Shown: positions 17,326-26,404, counted from the first letter of the stretch. The stretch is DNA of 64,000 bases from CAXXXW01 sp963665555 (GCA_963665555.2 OY762308.1:1860001-1924000); one strand, 5' to 3'. Numbers and translations: made by a program. Notes: generated by a model from the sequence alone, not told the origin.

Positions 17326-18288
17326 CTACCGCTCCAGCTCCACCGCGAAGTCGGAGACCTCGCCCGGCTCCTCGATCAGGCCCTGTTCGACCAGGAAGGC
17401 GGCGAAGCGCTCGTACCGGCCCCGGTCGAGCGCGGCGGGGCGCAGCGCGAAGCGCGGCAGCGTGTCGCGGAAGGCGCGCCGGTTCAACTCGTCGTCCAGC
17501 CCCTCCCTGAAGTCCCTGAACATCTCCCAGGCCTCGGCCGGATGGTTCACCGTGTACTGCGCCGCCGCCTCCAGCGCGCCGACGAAGGCGGCCAGTTCGG
17601 GGCGCCCGAGGTCGGCGCGGTTCGCCACGACGATCAACTCGTCGTAGGCCGGGACCCCCTCCTCCTCGACATAGAAGGCGCGGCCGGGCCGGCCGACGAT
17701 GTCCATCTGGTTCAGTTCGAAATTGCGGTAGGCGCCGATCACCGCGTCCACCTGGCCGGAGATCAGCGACGGGCTGAGCGAGAAGTTCACGTTGACCATC
17801 TCCACATCGCCGGCCGAAAGCCCGTGCCGGCCCAGCATGGCGGACAGCAGCGCGTCCTCGAACCCGCCGACCGAATAGCCGACCTTGCGGCCCTTCAGGT
17901 CGGCGATCGACCTCACCGGCCCATCCGCCAGCACGACCAGCGCGTTGAGCGGCGTCGCCACCAGCGTGGCGATGCGCGCGAGCGGCAGGCCCTCGGCGTG
18001 TTGGAGGTGCAGTTGCGGCTGGTACGAGATGGCGATGTCGGCCCGGCCGGCGGCGACCAGCTTGGGCGGGTCGTTCGGGTCGGCCGGCTCGATCGCCTCG
18101 ACGTCCAGCCCGGCCCGCGCGAACAGGCCGAGCCGCTCGGCCACCGCGATCGTGGCGTGGTCCGGGTTGACGAACCAGTCGAGCATGACGGTGAGTTTCT
18201 CTCCGGCGGCGGCCGGGGCGGAGAGGATGGCGGCGCCCAGCAGCGCGCACGCGGCGGCGGCGGAACGGAACGGAACGGTTTTCGGCAT
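17326..18288 (-). CDS. ABC transporter substrate-binding protein for a thiamine precursor (ThiY / NMT1-like)
   Basis: This 320-residue periplasmic protein has a signal peptide (cleavage after SAPAAA, about residue 28). The NMT1/THI5-like start is LTVMLDWFVNPDHATIAVA, close to ThiY, which binds formyl-aminopyrimidine (HMP precursor). A TPP riboswitch lies about 70 bases upstream on the same strand, which supports a role in thiamine precursor uptake. No ThiX permease or ThiZ ATPase gene is adjacent, so it must work with components encoded elsewhere. The ATG at 18288 has GGGAG upstream; the longer frame runs into the riboswitch. Confidence 0.85.
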   Translation of the reverse strand: MPKTVPFRSAAAACALLGAAILSAPAAAGEKLTVMLDWFVNPDHATIAVAERLGLFARAGLDVEAIEPADPNDPPKLVAAGRADIAISYQPQLHLQHAEGLPLARIATLVATPLNALVVLADGPVRSIADLKGRKVGYSVGGFEDALLSAMLGRHGLSAGDVEMVNVNFSLSPSLISGQVDAVIGAYRNFELNQMDIVGRPGRAFYVEEEGVPAYDELIVVANRADLGRPELAAFVGALEAAAQYTVNHPAEAWEMFRDFREGLDDELNRRAFRDTLPRFALRPAALDRGRYERFAAFLVEQGLIEEPGEVSDFAVELER

Positions 18289-18354
18289 CGGAGCGGCTCC
18301 CCGCGCGGTTCCCGGACAGGCGGCGCGCGGCGATTCCGTGGCTCCGGCCACGAT

Positions 18355-18448
18355 CCAGTCCCCACGCCGGCATTACCCGGATCGGGTTCGAAGGGTCGCC
18401 CCGGCGCGCGGCCGGGGTCTCTCAGCCGATGTACGGCTCCCCCAGGAA
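18355..18448 (-). promoter_or_regulatory. TPP riboswitch (thi box)
   Basis: Read on the minus strand, the conserved thi-box elements occur in order. CTGAGA is at 18425-18420, then a variable GC-rich stem, ACCC with TTCGAACC, CGATCCGGGTAATGCCGGCG, and GGGGA near 18358. It lies directly before the ThiY-like gene. Binding of thiamine pyrophosphate would reduce expression, most likely by hiding the ribosome site. Confidence 0.92.
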
Positions 18449-18478
18449 CCGCCAGCGTGCCGGCGCCGCCCGGCCGAG

Positions 18479-19354
18479 TCAAGCGCCGCGCGCCCGGGCG
18501 AGTCCGGCGGCGCGGACGGCGGCGAGGCGGGCGCGGCTCACCGGGGCCTCCCGGCCGCCGGTCAGGCGAAGGACGACGCGCCCGCCCCGCCGCGTCGCCC
18601 CGGACACGTGGCGCCGGGCGACCCACCAGGAACGATGGACCCGCAGGCCGCCCGCGCCCTCGAGTTCCGCCACCGCGTCGGCGAAACGCATCAGCACCAG
18701 CGCCGAGCCGGCCGTCGTGAACGCCTCGACATAGTGGTCGGCCATCTTGAGGCAGACCAGGTCGCGGCCGATTTCCGGCGGCAGGCGGTCGAGGAAACGG
18801 TTCGGCCCCGCGGCGCCGCCGCCCGCCGGCGCCTCTTCCGCGCCCGCGCCGCCCGGCGCCGGCCCGTCCTCGACCGACCCGTCCTCCGCCGGCCCGTTTT
18901 CCGCCGGCGGCGCCGCCGCGCCGCGCCGGGCGGCGAAAAAGGCCGCGGCCGGCAAGCCGATCGCCAGCATCAGCACCGCCACCGCCGCGTAGATCGTCGG
19001 CAGCACGCCCGGGTCGGAATAGCCCGGCCTGAACACCTCCTCGGCGGTGAACACGACCCCGGCGCCCGGCGCGGCCGCCGCCAGCGCCGCCCCGGCCAGC
19101 GCCAGCATCCGGCGGCCGCGCGACGCGGCCCACGCCAGCCGGAGCGCCAGCCACATCGCGGCGGCGCAAAGGAGCCAGTTGATCCCCAGCGTCAGCGCCC
19201 AGTAGCCCAGCCGCCCGAACGGGGGAATCGAATCGTAGGTGCCGAACGGGCCGGCGAAGGCGAACACGCCGACCAGGGCGGCAAGCGCCAGCCCCTGGCC
19301 GGCCAGCGACCGGGCGCCGGGCGATTGGCGAAGCGTGAAACGCAGATCCCGCAA
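18479..19354 (-). CDS. Membrane-anchored LytTR-domain DNA-binding regulator
   Basis: This protein of about 291 residues has four hydrophobic segments in the first half, then a linker rich in Pro, Ala, Glu and Gly. The C-terminal LytTR DNA-binding domain carries LVCLKMADHYVEAF, GLRVHRSWWVARRHV and RLTGGREAPVSR. Such proteins are membrane-bound transcription regulators without a receiver domain. The start is uncertain: no ATG or GTG precedes the conserved LRDLRFTLRQSP stretch, so a TTG at 19354 is proposed and a TTG at 19477 is less likely. It lies upstream of the TPP riboswitch and reads toward it. Its target is unknown. Confidence 0.75.
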   Translation of the reverse strand: MRDLRFTLRQSPGARSLAGQGLALAALVGVFAFAGPFGTYDSIPPFGRLGYWALTLGINWLLCAAAMWLALRLAWAASRGRRMLALAGAALAAAAPGAGVVFTAEEVFRPGYSDPGVLPTIYAAVAVLMLAIGLPAAAFFAARRGAAAPPAENGPAEDGSVEDGPAPGGAGAEEAPAGGGAAGPNRFLDRLPPEIGRDLVCLKMADHYVEAFTTAGSALVLMRFADAVAELEGAGGLRVHRSWWVARRHVSGATRRGGRVVLRLTGGREAPVSRARLAAVRAAGLARARGA

Positions 19355-19482
19355 CTGACGAAAAACCCCGTGGCGTTCGCGTATTGGGCAATGATTTCCG
19401 CAAGCTACGCGGCCCAGTCTGGCGAGGCAAGCGCGCCGCCGATCCCGGCGGGCGCCGACCGCGAAAACGGGAGGCAACGACC

Positions 19483-19926
19483 ATGAAACGCAAAACCTTC
19501 GCCGCCGGCCTCGGACTCGCCGCGTTGCTGGCCGCCGGCCCCGCCCAAGCCGCCGACCTCGATGTCGCCGTCACGGGCGTGCGCTCGGACGAGGGCGCCG
19601 TGCGCGTGGCGATCCACCGGCGCCTCGCCGGAGCGGAGTTTCCCGCCGAGGAGAGCGTCGTCGCCGGCGCGTTCTTCCGGGCCGGGAGCGGCCCGGCGCG
19701 CCTGGTCTTCGCCGGCCTGCCGCCGGGCGACTACGCGCTGGCGGCGTTCCACGACGCCGACGGGGACGGCGAGCTCGGAACCAACCTCCTCGGCGTCCCG
19801 GTCGAGGGCTACGGGTTCTCCAGGGGCGCGCATGGCGCCATGGGGCCGCCGGCCTTCGACGACGCGGCCGTGACGCTCGGCGCGGACGGCGGCGCGGTCT
19901 CCGTCGTCGTGCCCATCGGCTATTAG
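19483..19926 (+). CDS. Secreted DUF2141 protein
   Basis: This 147-residue protein has a signal peptide ending in AQAADL near residue 23. The DUF2141 pattern is complete: VAVTGVRSDEGAVRVAI, FAGLPPGDYALAAFHDADGDGEL and a C-terminal LGVPVEGYGFS region. The Asp-rich loop could bind a metal ion. DUF2141 proteins are small periplasmic or outer-surface proteins of unknown function, sometimes found near carotenoid genes. The ATG at 19483 has GGGAGG upstream. The gene ends 11 bases before the carotenoid oxygenase and is probably co-transcribed with it. Confidence 0.8.
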   Translation: MKRKTFAAGLGLAALLAAGPAQAADLDVAVTGVRSDEGAVRVAIHRRLAGAEFPAEESVVAGAFFRAGSGPARLVFAGLPPGDYALAAFHDADGDGELGTNLLGVPVEGYGFSRGAHGAMGPPAFDDAAVTLGADGGAVSVVVPIGY

Positions 19927-19937
19927 GAGGCGGGGAG

Positions 19938-21434
19938 ATGAACCGGAACCCGACGCGCCGGGCCGCGCTGCGCGCGCTCGCCGGCCTGCCCGCGCTGCTC
20001 GCGGCGCGGCCCGGAACCGGCCTCGCCGCCGCCCTCGCGGACGAGCCGCCGTGGCTCGGATTCGCGACGGCGCGGGCCGAGCGGCTCTCGGCCCCGCTCG
20101 CGACGCTTTCCGGCCGCCCGCCGCCCGGCCTGGCCGGCGTGCTGTGGCGCAACGGTCCGGGCGAGCACGACCGCTTCGGCCACCGCTACGGCCACTGGTT
20201 CGACGGCGACGGCCTGTTCCAGGCCTTCGCCTTCGGGCCGGACGGCGTGTCGCACCGCGCCCGCGTCCTCGACACGCCGAAGCGCCGCCGGGAGACGCGC
20301 GCCGGGCGGCGCGGCCTGCCGACCTTCGGCACGGTCCCGGCGGACCCCTTTCCGGTCCGCCGGCCCGACGACATGAACGCCGCCAACACCGCCCCGCTGG
20401 CCCATGGCGGCCGCCTGATGGCGCTGTGGGAGGGCGGTTCGGCCCTGGAGGTCGATCCCGAAACCCTCGACGCCGGCGGGTTCGTGGAGTGGCGCGCGGA
20501 CCTGTCCGGCGCGCCGTTCTCGGCCCACCCGAAGGTCGAGCGCGACGGGACCCTGTGGAACATCGGCTGCGCGACCGGGCGGAAGCCGATGCTGGTGTTC
20601 TACCGGATCGACCGGGCGGGCCGACTCGTCGCGGCCAACGCCGTGCCGGCCGAGCGGCTTGGCATGGCGCACGACTTCGTGACGACGGCGCGCCATATCG
20701 TCGTGTTGCAGGCGCCGTTCGTGCTGGAGCCGGACCGGCTCGGCTCCGGCCGCGCCGGTTTCCTCGGCGCCCATGCCTGGCGTCCCGAACTGGGGACCCG
20801 GGCGCTCGCGATCGACAAGGACACGCTGGAGGTCGCGCGGCGCTGGGAACTGCCGGCGGGGTTCCATTTCCACCACGGCAACGGCTGGGAGGAGGCCGAC
20901 GGAACGATCCGGCTCGACCTGTGCCAGGCGTCCGATCCCGCCTTCGTCATCGAAAACATGCGCGCCGTCATGCGCGGGGCCCGGGGACCGGCGTCGTCGC
21001 GGCCGCGCTACCGCGCCGCCGTGCTGAGGCCGGACGGGACCGCCGGGATCGAGGACGTCGCGCCCGGCGCCGCCGAGTTTCCCCGCATCGACCCGCGCCG
21101 GACCGGGTTGCGGCACCGCGCCGTCTTCGCCGCGACGGCGAGCGGCGCGCGCGAGGCCTGGCCCTTCGACCGGATCTCGCGCCTCGATCCCGAAGGCGGC
21201 GAGGCGGACGGCTGGACCTATCCGGCGGGGCGCGTCCCGGAGGAGCATGTGTTCGTCCCGCGCGGGGCGGCGGAAGGCGACGGCTGGCTCCTCGGCCCGT
21301 TCCTCGACACGGCGCGCGCCGCCTCCGGCCTCGCCGTGTTCGACGCCGCGCGCCTCGCCGACGGCCCCGTTTGGGAGGGCATCCTGCCCTACCCGCTGCC
21401 GCTCGGCCTGCACGGCGCCTTCCAGGCGGCGTGA
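19938..21434 (+). CDS. Carotenoid oxygenase (carotenoid cleavage dioxygenase family) with Tat-like signal
   Basis: This 498-residue enzyme belongs to the RPE65/CCD family, non-heme iron enzymes that cleave carotenoids or stilbenes with oxygen. The four iron-binding histidines appear at H197 (SAHPK), H245 (MAHDF), H312 or H313 (FHFHHGNG) and H492 (GLHGAF), and the start of the domain has WRNGPGEHDRFGHRYGHWFDGDG. The N-terminus NRNPTRRAALRALAG followed by a hydrophobic stretch looks like a twin-arginine signal, so the folded iron enzyme may be exported. It follows the DUF2141 gene with an 11-base gap. The substrate is unknown. Confidence 0.88.
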   Translation: MNRNPTRRAALRALAGLPALLAARPGTGLAAALADEPPWLGFATARAERLSAPLATLSGRPPPGLAGVLWRNGPGEHDRFGHRYGHWFDGDGLFQAFAFGPDGVSHRARVLDTPKRRRETRAGRRGLPTFGTVPADPFPVRRPDDMNAANTAPLAHGGRLMALWEGGSALEVDPETLDAGGFVEWRADLSGAPFSAHPKVERDGTLWNIGCATGRKPMLVFYRIDRAGRLVAANAVPAERLGMAHDFVTTARHIVVLQAPFVLEPDRLGSGRAGFLGAHAWRPELGTRALAIDKDTLEVARRWELPAGFHFHHGNGWEEADGTIRLDLCQASDPAFVIENMRAVMRGARGPASSRPRYRAAVLRPDGTAGIEDVAPGAAEFPRIDPRRTGLRHRAVFAATASGAREAWPFDRISRLDPEGGEADGWTYPAGRVPEEHVFVPRGAAEGDGWLLGPFLDTARAASGLAVFDAARLADGPVWEGILPYPLPLGLHGAFQAA

Positions 21435-21460
21435 CGGCGGGGCGGGGGCGACGGAGAGGC

Positions 21461-21534
21461 TGGCTGGGGAACCTGGATTCGAACCAGGACCGACGGAGTC
21501 AGAGTCCGCTGTTCTACCGTTAAACTATTCCCCA
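21461..21534 (-). tRNA. tRNA-Gln (anticodon CUG)
   Basis: The minus strand gives a 74-base cloverleaf with a 7-base acceptor stem (TGGGGAA / TTCCCCA) and the CCA end encoded. The T-arm is GGTTCGAATCC and the anticodon loop is CTCTGAC, giving anticodon CUG. The first base T and the discriminator G are typical of bacterial tRNA-Gln. It converges with the carotenoid oxygenase gene. Confidence 0.95.
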
Positions 21535-21546
21535 GCGGCGCGGCGG

Positions 21547-21575
21547 AACATAGCGGCCCGCGCGCGGCGTGGCAA
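21547..21575 (-). promoter_or_regulatory. Promoter of the tRNA-Gln gene
   Basis: On the minus strand, TTGCCA at 21575-21570 is followed by a 17-base spacer and TATGTT at 21552-21547, ending 12 bases before the mature tRNA 5' end. This is close to the housekeeping sigma consensus with ideal spacing. Confidence 0.6.
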
Positions 21576-21732
21576 GCCGGCGGCGCGGGCCGCTTCAGTC
21601 TCCGGGCCGGCGGAGCCGCCCGGCGGCGAAAACGCCGTCGCGGCGCGCGCGGGCATGGAGCGGGGCGGGCGGCGGCGGTATCATGGCGCGACGCCGCGCC
21701 CGGCCCCGGGCGCTCCGATCCGGGATGGAGAC

Positions 21733-22779
21733 ATGTCGAGCGGTTGGCGACCCAGGCCCCGCCGGCCCCGCCGGGGCGGCTCCCGGCCCGGACCCGCCGA
21801 GGCCGGGCCGGGCCGCGCGCGCGGCGGGCCGGTGCTGGCGGCGCTCGACCTCGGGACCAACAACTGCCGGCTGCTGATCGCCCGGCCGGACGGGGACGGC
21901 TTCCGGGTGATCGACGCCTTCTCGCGGATCGTGCGCCTCGGCCAGGGCGTCGCCGGGGCCGGCGCGCTGTCCGGCGAGGCGATGGACCGCACGGTCGAGG
22001 CGCTGCGGATCTGCGCCGGCAAGATGCGCCGGCGCGAGGTCACGCTGGCGCGCACGGTCGCCACCGAGGCCTGCCGGCGCGCCCGCAACGGCGCGGAGTT
22101 CGTCGCGCGCGTCAAGCGGGAGACCGGCCTCGACCTGGAGGTGATCGGCAACGCCGAGGAGGCCGAACTGGCGCTGGCCGGGTGCCGGCCGCTGTTCGAC
22201 CCGGCGATCCCGGACGCCATCGTCTTCGACATCGGCGGCGGCAGCACCGAACTCGCCTGGCTCCGGCGCGACGCCGAGGGCCGCCGGCTCTCGCTGGACG
22301 TGATGTCGATGCCGATCGGCGTCGTCACCCTGCGCGAGCGCTACGGCGGCGACCGTTTCGGCGAGGACGCCTACCGGGCGATGGTGGCGGAATGCGCCGC
22401 CCGCCTGGCCCCGTTCGACGCGCGGCACGCCATCGCGGCGCGGGCGCGCGCGGGCAAGGCGCAGATGCTCGGCACTTCGGGGACCGTCACCACGCTCGCC
22501 GGAATGCGCCTCGGCCTGCGCCGCTATGTCCGCGACCGGGTGGACGGGACCTTCCTCGACGCCGGCGAGGCGAGGCGGCTGGCGCGCGCGCTGGCGGCGG
22601 ACGATTTCGCGGCGCGCGCGGCGCAACCCTGCATCGGCCGCGAGCGCGCCGACCTGATCGTCGCCGGCTGCGCCATCCTGGAGGCGATCTGGGAGACCTG
22701 GCCGACGGACCGGCTGCGGGTCGCGGACCGGGGGCTGCGCGAGGGCATCCTGCTCGGCCTGCTGGAGCGGGCGCGGTGA
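21733..22779 (+). CDS. Exopolyphosphatase / pppGpp phosphatase family protein
   Basis: This 348-residue protein has the Ppx/GppA ASKHA-type fold: ALDLGTNNCRLLIA near residue 36, ARTVATEACRRARNG, and the phosphate loop FDIGGGSTELAW. These enzymes shorten polyphosphate or convert pppGpp to ppGpp. It lacks the C-terminal HD-like domain of enterobacterial GppA, so it is the short form usual in Alphaproteobacteria. About 30 basic and Pro/Gly-rich residues precede the domain. It overlaps rlmE by 4 bases (GTGA), an arrangement known in this class. Confidence 0.88.
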   Translation: MSSGWRPRPRRPRRGGSRPGPAEAGPGRARGGPVLAALDLGTNNCRLLIARPDGDGFRVIDAFSRIVRLGQGVAGAGALSGEAMDRTVEALRICAGKMRRREVTLARTVATEACRRARNGAEFVARVKRETGLDLEVIGNAEEAELALAGCRPLFDPAIPDAIVFDIGGGSTELAWLRRDAEGRRLSLDVMSMPIGVVTLRERYGGDRFGEDAYRAMVAECAARLAPFDARHAIAARARAGKAQMLGTSGTVTTLAGMRLGLRRYVRDRVDGTFLDAGEARRLARALAADDFAARAAQPCIGRERADLIVAGCAILEAIWETWPTDRLRVADRGLREGILLGLLERAR

Positions 22780-23480
22780 GGGGACGCGGCGGGCCGGGCG
22801 GCGGCTCCAGGGCGGACTCCGTGCGGCTCAGGACCGCGAAGGGCCGCTCGGCGTCGTCCCAGCGCTGGCTGCGCCGGCAGTTGAACGACCCCTGGGTCCA
22901 GGAGGCGCGGCGGCTCGGCTACCGCTCGCGCGCCGCCTTCAAGCTGCTGCAGCTGGACGAGCGTTTCCGGCTGCTGCGGCCCGGCCTGCGCGCGGTCGAC
23001 CTCGGCGCCGCGCCCGGCGGCTGGACCCAGGTGGCGGCGGCGCGGCTCCTGCCCGGCGGCGGCGGCGCGGGGCGGCTGGTCGCGCTCGACCTGCTGGAGA
23101 TGGACCCCGTCGCGGGCGCCGACATCCTGCGCGCCGACTTCATGACGGAGGACGGCCTGCGCGCCGTGCTGGCCGCGCTGGACGGCGAGGCCGACCTGGT
23201 GTTGAGCGACATGGCCGCCCCCGCGACCGGCCACGCGGCGACCGACCGCGCGCGGACCGAGGCCCTGTGCGAGGCCGCCTGGGACTTCGCCGCCCGCGCG
23301 CTGGCCCCCGGCGGGGCCTTCGTCGCCAAGGTGTACCGGGGCGGGACGGAGCGGAGCCTGCTCGCCCGCGTGAACCGCGCCTTCGCCGCCGTCCGCCACG
23401 CCAAGCCGCCGGCGAGCCGCCCCGAATCGCCGGAAACCTACCTCGTCGCCCGCGGCTTCCGCGGCGCGGCGGAGGGGTAG
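22776..23480 (+). CDS. rlmE: 23S rRNA (uridine-2552) 2'-O-methyltransferase RlmE (FtsJ/RrmJ)
   Basis: RlmE adds a 2'-O-methyl group to U2552 of 23S rRNA late in 50S assembly. The 234-residue protein starts with GTG at 22776, overlapping the ppx stop. The SAM motif is VDLGAAPGGWTQVA, and the K-D-K-E catalytic set is visible as the K of SRAAFKLLQLDE, the D of VLSDMAAP, the K of FVAKVYRGG and an E in SPETYLVA. A basic N-terminal extension is normal in Alphaproteobacteria. Confidence 0.93.
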   Translation: MRGRGGPGGGSRADSVRLRTAKGRSASSQRWLRRQLNDPWVQEARRLGYRSRAAFKLLQLDERFRLLRPGLRAVDLGAAPGGWTQVAAARLLPGGGGAGRLVALDLLEMDPVAGADILRADFMTEDGLRAVLAALDGEADLVLSDMAAPATGHAATDRARTEALCEAAWDFAARALAPGGAFVAKVYRGGTERSLLARVNRAFAAVRHAKPPASRPESPETYLVARGFRGAAEG

Positions 23481-23548
23481 CGCCGCCGGCGATCCGGCGT
23501 TGACCTCCGCCCCCCGCCGCGCCGCTTTCCCTTCCCCGCGAATGCCGC

Positions 23549-23576
23549 TTGGCTTCGGCGCGGCGGCTTGTATAGT
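23549..23576 (+). promoter_or_regulatory. Promoter of guaB
   Basis: TTGGCT at 23549-23554 and TATAGT at 23571-23576 are separated by 16 bases and lie 34 bases before the guaB start. The -10 box stands out in otherwise G+C-rich sequence. No PurR-like operator was recognised. Confidence 0.5.
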
Positions 23577-23609
23577 GCGCCGCCATCCCAGCCGGCGGGA
23601 GGCGCGCCC

Positions 23610-25070
23610 ATGGAGATCCGCGAGGCCCTGACCTTCGACGATGTGCTGCTGGAGCCGGCGCGCTCCGCGATCCAGCCGGCCGAGGTCGAGACCGCGACGC
23701 GCCTCACGCGCGAAATCCGGCTCGGCATCCCGGTGATGTCCGCCGCCATGGACACCGTGACCGAGCACCGGCTCGCCATCGCCATGGCCCAGCTGGGCGG
23801 CCTCGGCGTCATCCACAAGAACATGCCCATCGCGCGCCAGGCGGCGGAGGTCCGCGCGGTCAAGAAGTTCGAGGCCGGCATGGTGGTCGATCCCGTCACG
23901 ATCCACCCCGACCGCCCGCTTTCCGAGGCGCTGGAGACGATGCGGCGGCATTCGATAAGCGGCATCCCGGTGGTGCGCCGGCGCTCCGGCCGGCTGGCGG
24001 GCATCCTGACCAACCGCGATGTGCGCTTCGCCGCCGACCCGGACCAGCCGGTGCGCGAACTGATGACGCGGCGCGTCGTCGCCGTCTCGGAGGACACGAC
24101 GCCGGCCGAGGCGCGCGCCCTGCTCCACCGGCACCGCATCGAGAAGCTGGTCGTGGTGGACGGCGAGCGCAAATGCGTCGGCCTGATCACGGTGAAGGAC
24201 ATCGAGAAGGCCGCCCGGCACCCGAACGCCAGCAAGGACGAGCTCGGCCGCCTCAGGGCCGCCGCCGCGACCGGGACCGGCGACGACGGCCTGGCGCGGG
24301 CCGAGGCGCTGTTCGACGCCGAGGCGGACCTGATCGTGGTCGACACCGCGCACGGCCACTCCGAGAACGTGCTGCGGACGGTCTCCGCCATCCGCAAGCT
24401 TTCCAACTACACGCAGATCGTCGCCGGCAACGTGGCCACCGCCGACGGCGCGCGCGCCCTGCTCGACGCCGGCGCGGACGCGGTGAAGGTCGGGATCGGG
24501 CCGGGTTCGATCTGCACGACGCGGATGGTGGCGGGCGTCGGCGTGCCGCAGCTGACCGCGATCCGCGACGCGGCCGAGGTCTGCGGCAAGGCCGGCGTCC
24601 CGGTGATCTCCGACGGCGGGATCAAGTATTCCGGCGACCTCGCCAAGGCGATCGCGGCGGGGGCCGACTGCGCCATGGTCGGCTCGCTGTTCGCCGGCAC
24701 CGACGAAAGCCCCGGCGAGGTCTATTTGTACCAGGGCCGGTCCTACAAATCCTATCGCGGCATGGGGTCGATCGGCGCGATGGCGCGCGGCTCGGCCGAC
24801 CGCTACTTCCAGGAGGAGGTGTCGGACAGCCTGAAGCTGGTGCCGGAGGGGATCGAGGGCCAAGTGCCCTACAAGGGGCCGATCGACGCCGTGGCGCACC
24901 AGCTGATCGGCGGACTGAAGGCGGCGATGGGCTACACCGGCAACGCCACGATCCGCGACATGCAGACCGGCTGCCGGTTCCTGCGAATCACCAATTCCGG
25001 CCTGCGGGAGAGCCACGTCCACGACGTCGCCATCACCCGCGAGGCGCCGAACTACCGGCCCAACCTGTGA
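23610..25070 (+). CDS. guaB: Inosine-5'-monophosphate dehydrogenase
   Basis: GuaB oxidises IMP to XMP with NAD+, the committed step to guanine nucleotides. The 486-residue protein has the N-terminal TFDDVLLEPARS motif and a pair of CBS domains (about residues 90-205). It also carries the catalytic-cysteine loop GIGPGSICTTRMVAG, the flap region YRGMGSIGAM and the C-terminal REAPNYRPNL region. The ATG at 23610 has GGGAGG upstream; the longer frame covers the promoter. It overlaps the next gene by 4 bases (GTGA). Confidence 0.97.
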   Translation: MEIREALTFDDVLLEPARSAIQPAEVETATRLTREIRLGIPVMSAAMDTVTEHRLAIAMAQLGGLGVIHKNMPIARQAAEVRAVKKFEAGMVVDPVTIHPDRPLSEALETMRRHSISGIPVVRRRSGRLAGILTNRDVRFAADPDQPVRELMTRRVVAVSEDTTPAEARALLHRHRIEKLVVVDGERKCVGLITVKDIEKAARHPNASKDELGRLRAAAATGTGDDGLARAEALFDAEADLIVVDTAHGHSENVLRTVSAIRKLSNYTQIVAGNVATADGARALLDAGADAVKVGIGPGSICTTRMVAGVGVPQLTAIRDAAEVCGKAGVPVISDGGIKYSGDLAKAIAAGADCAMVGSLFAGTDESPGEVYLYQGRSYKSYRGMGSIGAMARGSADRYFQEEVSDSLKLVPEGIEGQVPYKGPIDAVAHQLIGGLKAAMGYTGNATIRDMQTGCRFLRITNSGLRESHVHDVAITREAPNYRPNL

Positions 25071-26404
25071 CGCCCGCCGCCCGCATCGCCGCCGCGATCG
25101 AGATCCTGGAGGCGGCGGAGCCGTCGCCCGGCGAACTCGACCGGGTGTTCGCCGCCTATTTCCGCCGCCGCCGCTACGCCGGCTCCAAGGACCGGGCCTT
25201 CGTCGCCGCGAGGGTTTACGGCGCGGCGCGGCGGCGCCTGCGGCTGGACTGGCGGCTCGGCCGGCTCGGCGCGGAGCCGTCGCCGCGCGCCCGCCTGCTG
25301 GTCGATCTCGCGCAGTTCTGGAACGCCTCGGCCGAGGACATGGCCGCCTTCTTCGACGGCTCGGCCCACGCGCCGCCGGCGCTGGCCGGGGCGGAGGCGG
25401 AGATGCTGGAGCGGCTGCGGTCCGGGGGGCCGGGCGGCGCCCCGATGCCGCTCGCGGCGCGCGTCGAATGCCCCGACTGGATCGCCCGGCGGCTGCGCCC
25501 CGTGCTGGGGGACAGGTTCGAGGCCTGCCTCTCCGGGCTGGCCGAGGAGGCGCGGTTCGACCTCAGGATCAACCCCGCCGTCCAGCCGGACCGCGAGGCG
25601 GCCCGCCGCGCGCTGGCCCGGGAGGGGCTGGACTGCGAGCCGACGCCGCTCTCGCCGCTCGGCCTGCGCGCCGCGACGCGCCGCCGCGTCGAGGGGCTGG
25701 CCGCCTGGAAGGCCGGCGCGGTCGAGGTCCAGGACGAGGGCGCGCAACTCGCCGCCATCCTGACCGGCGCGGCGCCGGGAATGCAGGTCGCCGACCTCTG
25801 CGCCGGGGCCGGCGGCAAGACCCTGCCGATCGCCGCCCTGATGGAGAACCGGGGCCGCGTGCTGGCGATGGACGTCTCGGCCGAGCGGCTGGAGCGGGCC
25901 GGGCCGCGCGTCGCCCGCGCCGGCCTGCACAATGTCGAGCGCCATGCGCTCAAGAGCGAGAACGACCGCTACCTCAAGCGCCGGGCCAGGCGGTTCGACC
26001 GGGTGCTGGTGGACGCGCCCTGCACCGGCATCGGGACCTGGCGCCGGCGCCCGGACGCGCGGTCGCTTTACGGCGAATCGGACCTGGCCGCGATGGTCGA
26101 CCTGCAGGACCGCATCCTGGCGAGCGCGGCGCGCCTGGCCGCGCCCGGCGGGCGGCTGGTCTACGTCACCTGCTCGCTGCTGGCGGAGGAGAACGAGGAG
26201 CGGATCGCCGCCCTGCTCGCGCGGCGGCCGGACTACCGCGCGCTCCCCATCCGGGAGGTCTGGCGCGAGACGGTCGAGGCGCTGGGCGGCGGCCCCTGCC
26301 CGGCCGATGGCGACGCGCTGCGGCTCGCGCCCGACCTGCACGGGACCGACGGCTTCTTCGTCGCGGTGCTGGAGCGGCTCCCGGCGGAGGACGCGGCGGC
26401 CTGA
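25067..26404 (+). CDS. RsmB/NOP2-family rRNA cytosine-C5 methyltransferase
   Basis: This 445-residue protein has an N-terminal NusB-like region (about residues 1-130) and a C-terminal SAM-dependent methyltransferase domain. VADLCAGAGGKTLPIAA binds SAM. The two catalytic cysteines lie in VDAPCTGIGTWRRRPDAR and YVTCSLLAEENEERI. RsmB methylates C967 of 16S rRNA; the RNA target here is inferred from family only. The GTG at 25067 overlaps the guaB stop, a linkage often seen in Alphaproteobacteria. Confidence 0.9.
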   Translation: MTPAARIAAAIEILEAAEPSPGELDRVFAAYFRRRRYAGSKDRAFVAARVYGAARRRLRLDWRLGRLGAEPSPRARLLVDLAQFWNASAEDMAAFFDGSAHAPPALAGAEAEMLERLRSGGPGGAPMPLAARVECPDWIARRLRPVLGDRFEACLSGLAEEARFDLRINPAVQPDREAARRALAREGLDCEPTPLSPLGLRAATRRRVEGLAAWKAGAVEVQDEGAQLAAILTGAAPGMQVADLCAGAGGKTLPIAALMENRGRVLAMDVSAERLERAGPRVARAGLHNVERHALKSENDRYLKRRARRFDRVLVDAPCTGIGTWRRRPDARSLYGESDLAAMVDLQDRILASAARLAAPGGRLVYVTCSLLAEENEERIAALLARRPDYRALPIREVWRETVEALGGGPCPADGDALRLAPDLHGTDGFFVAVLERLPAEDAAA

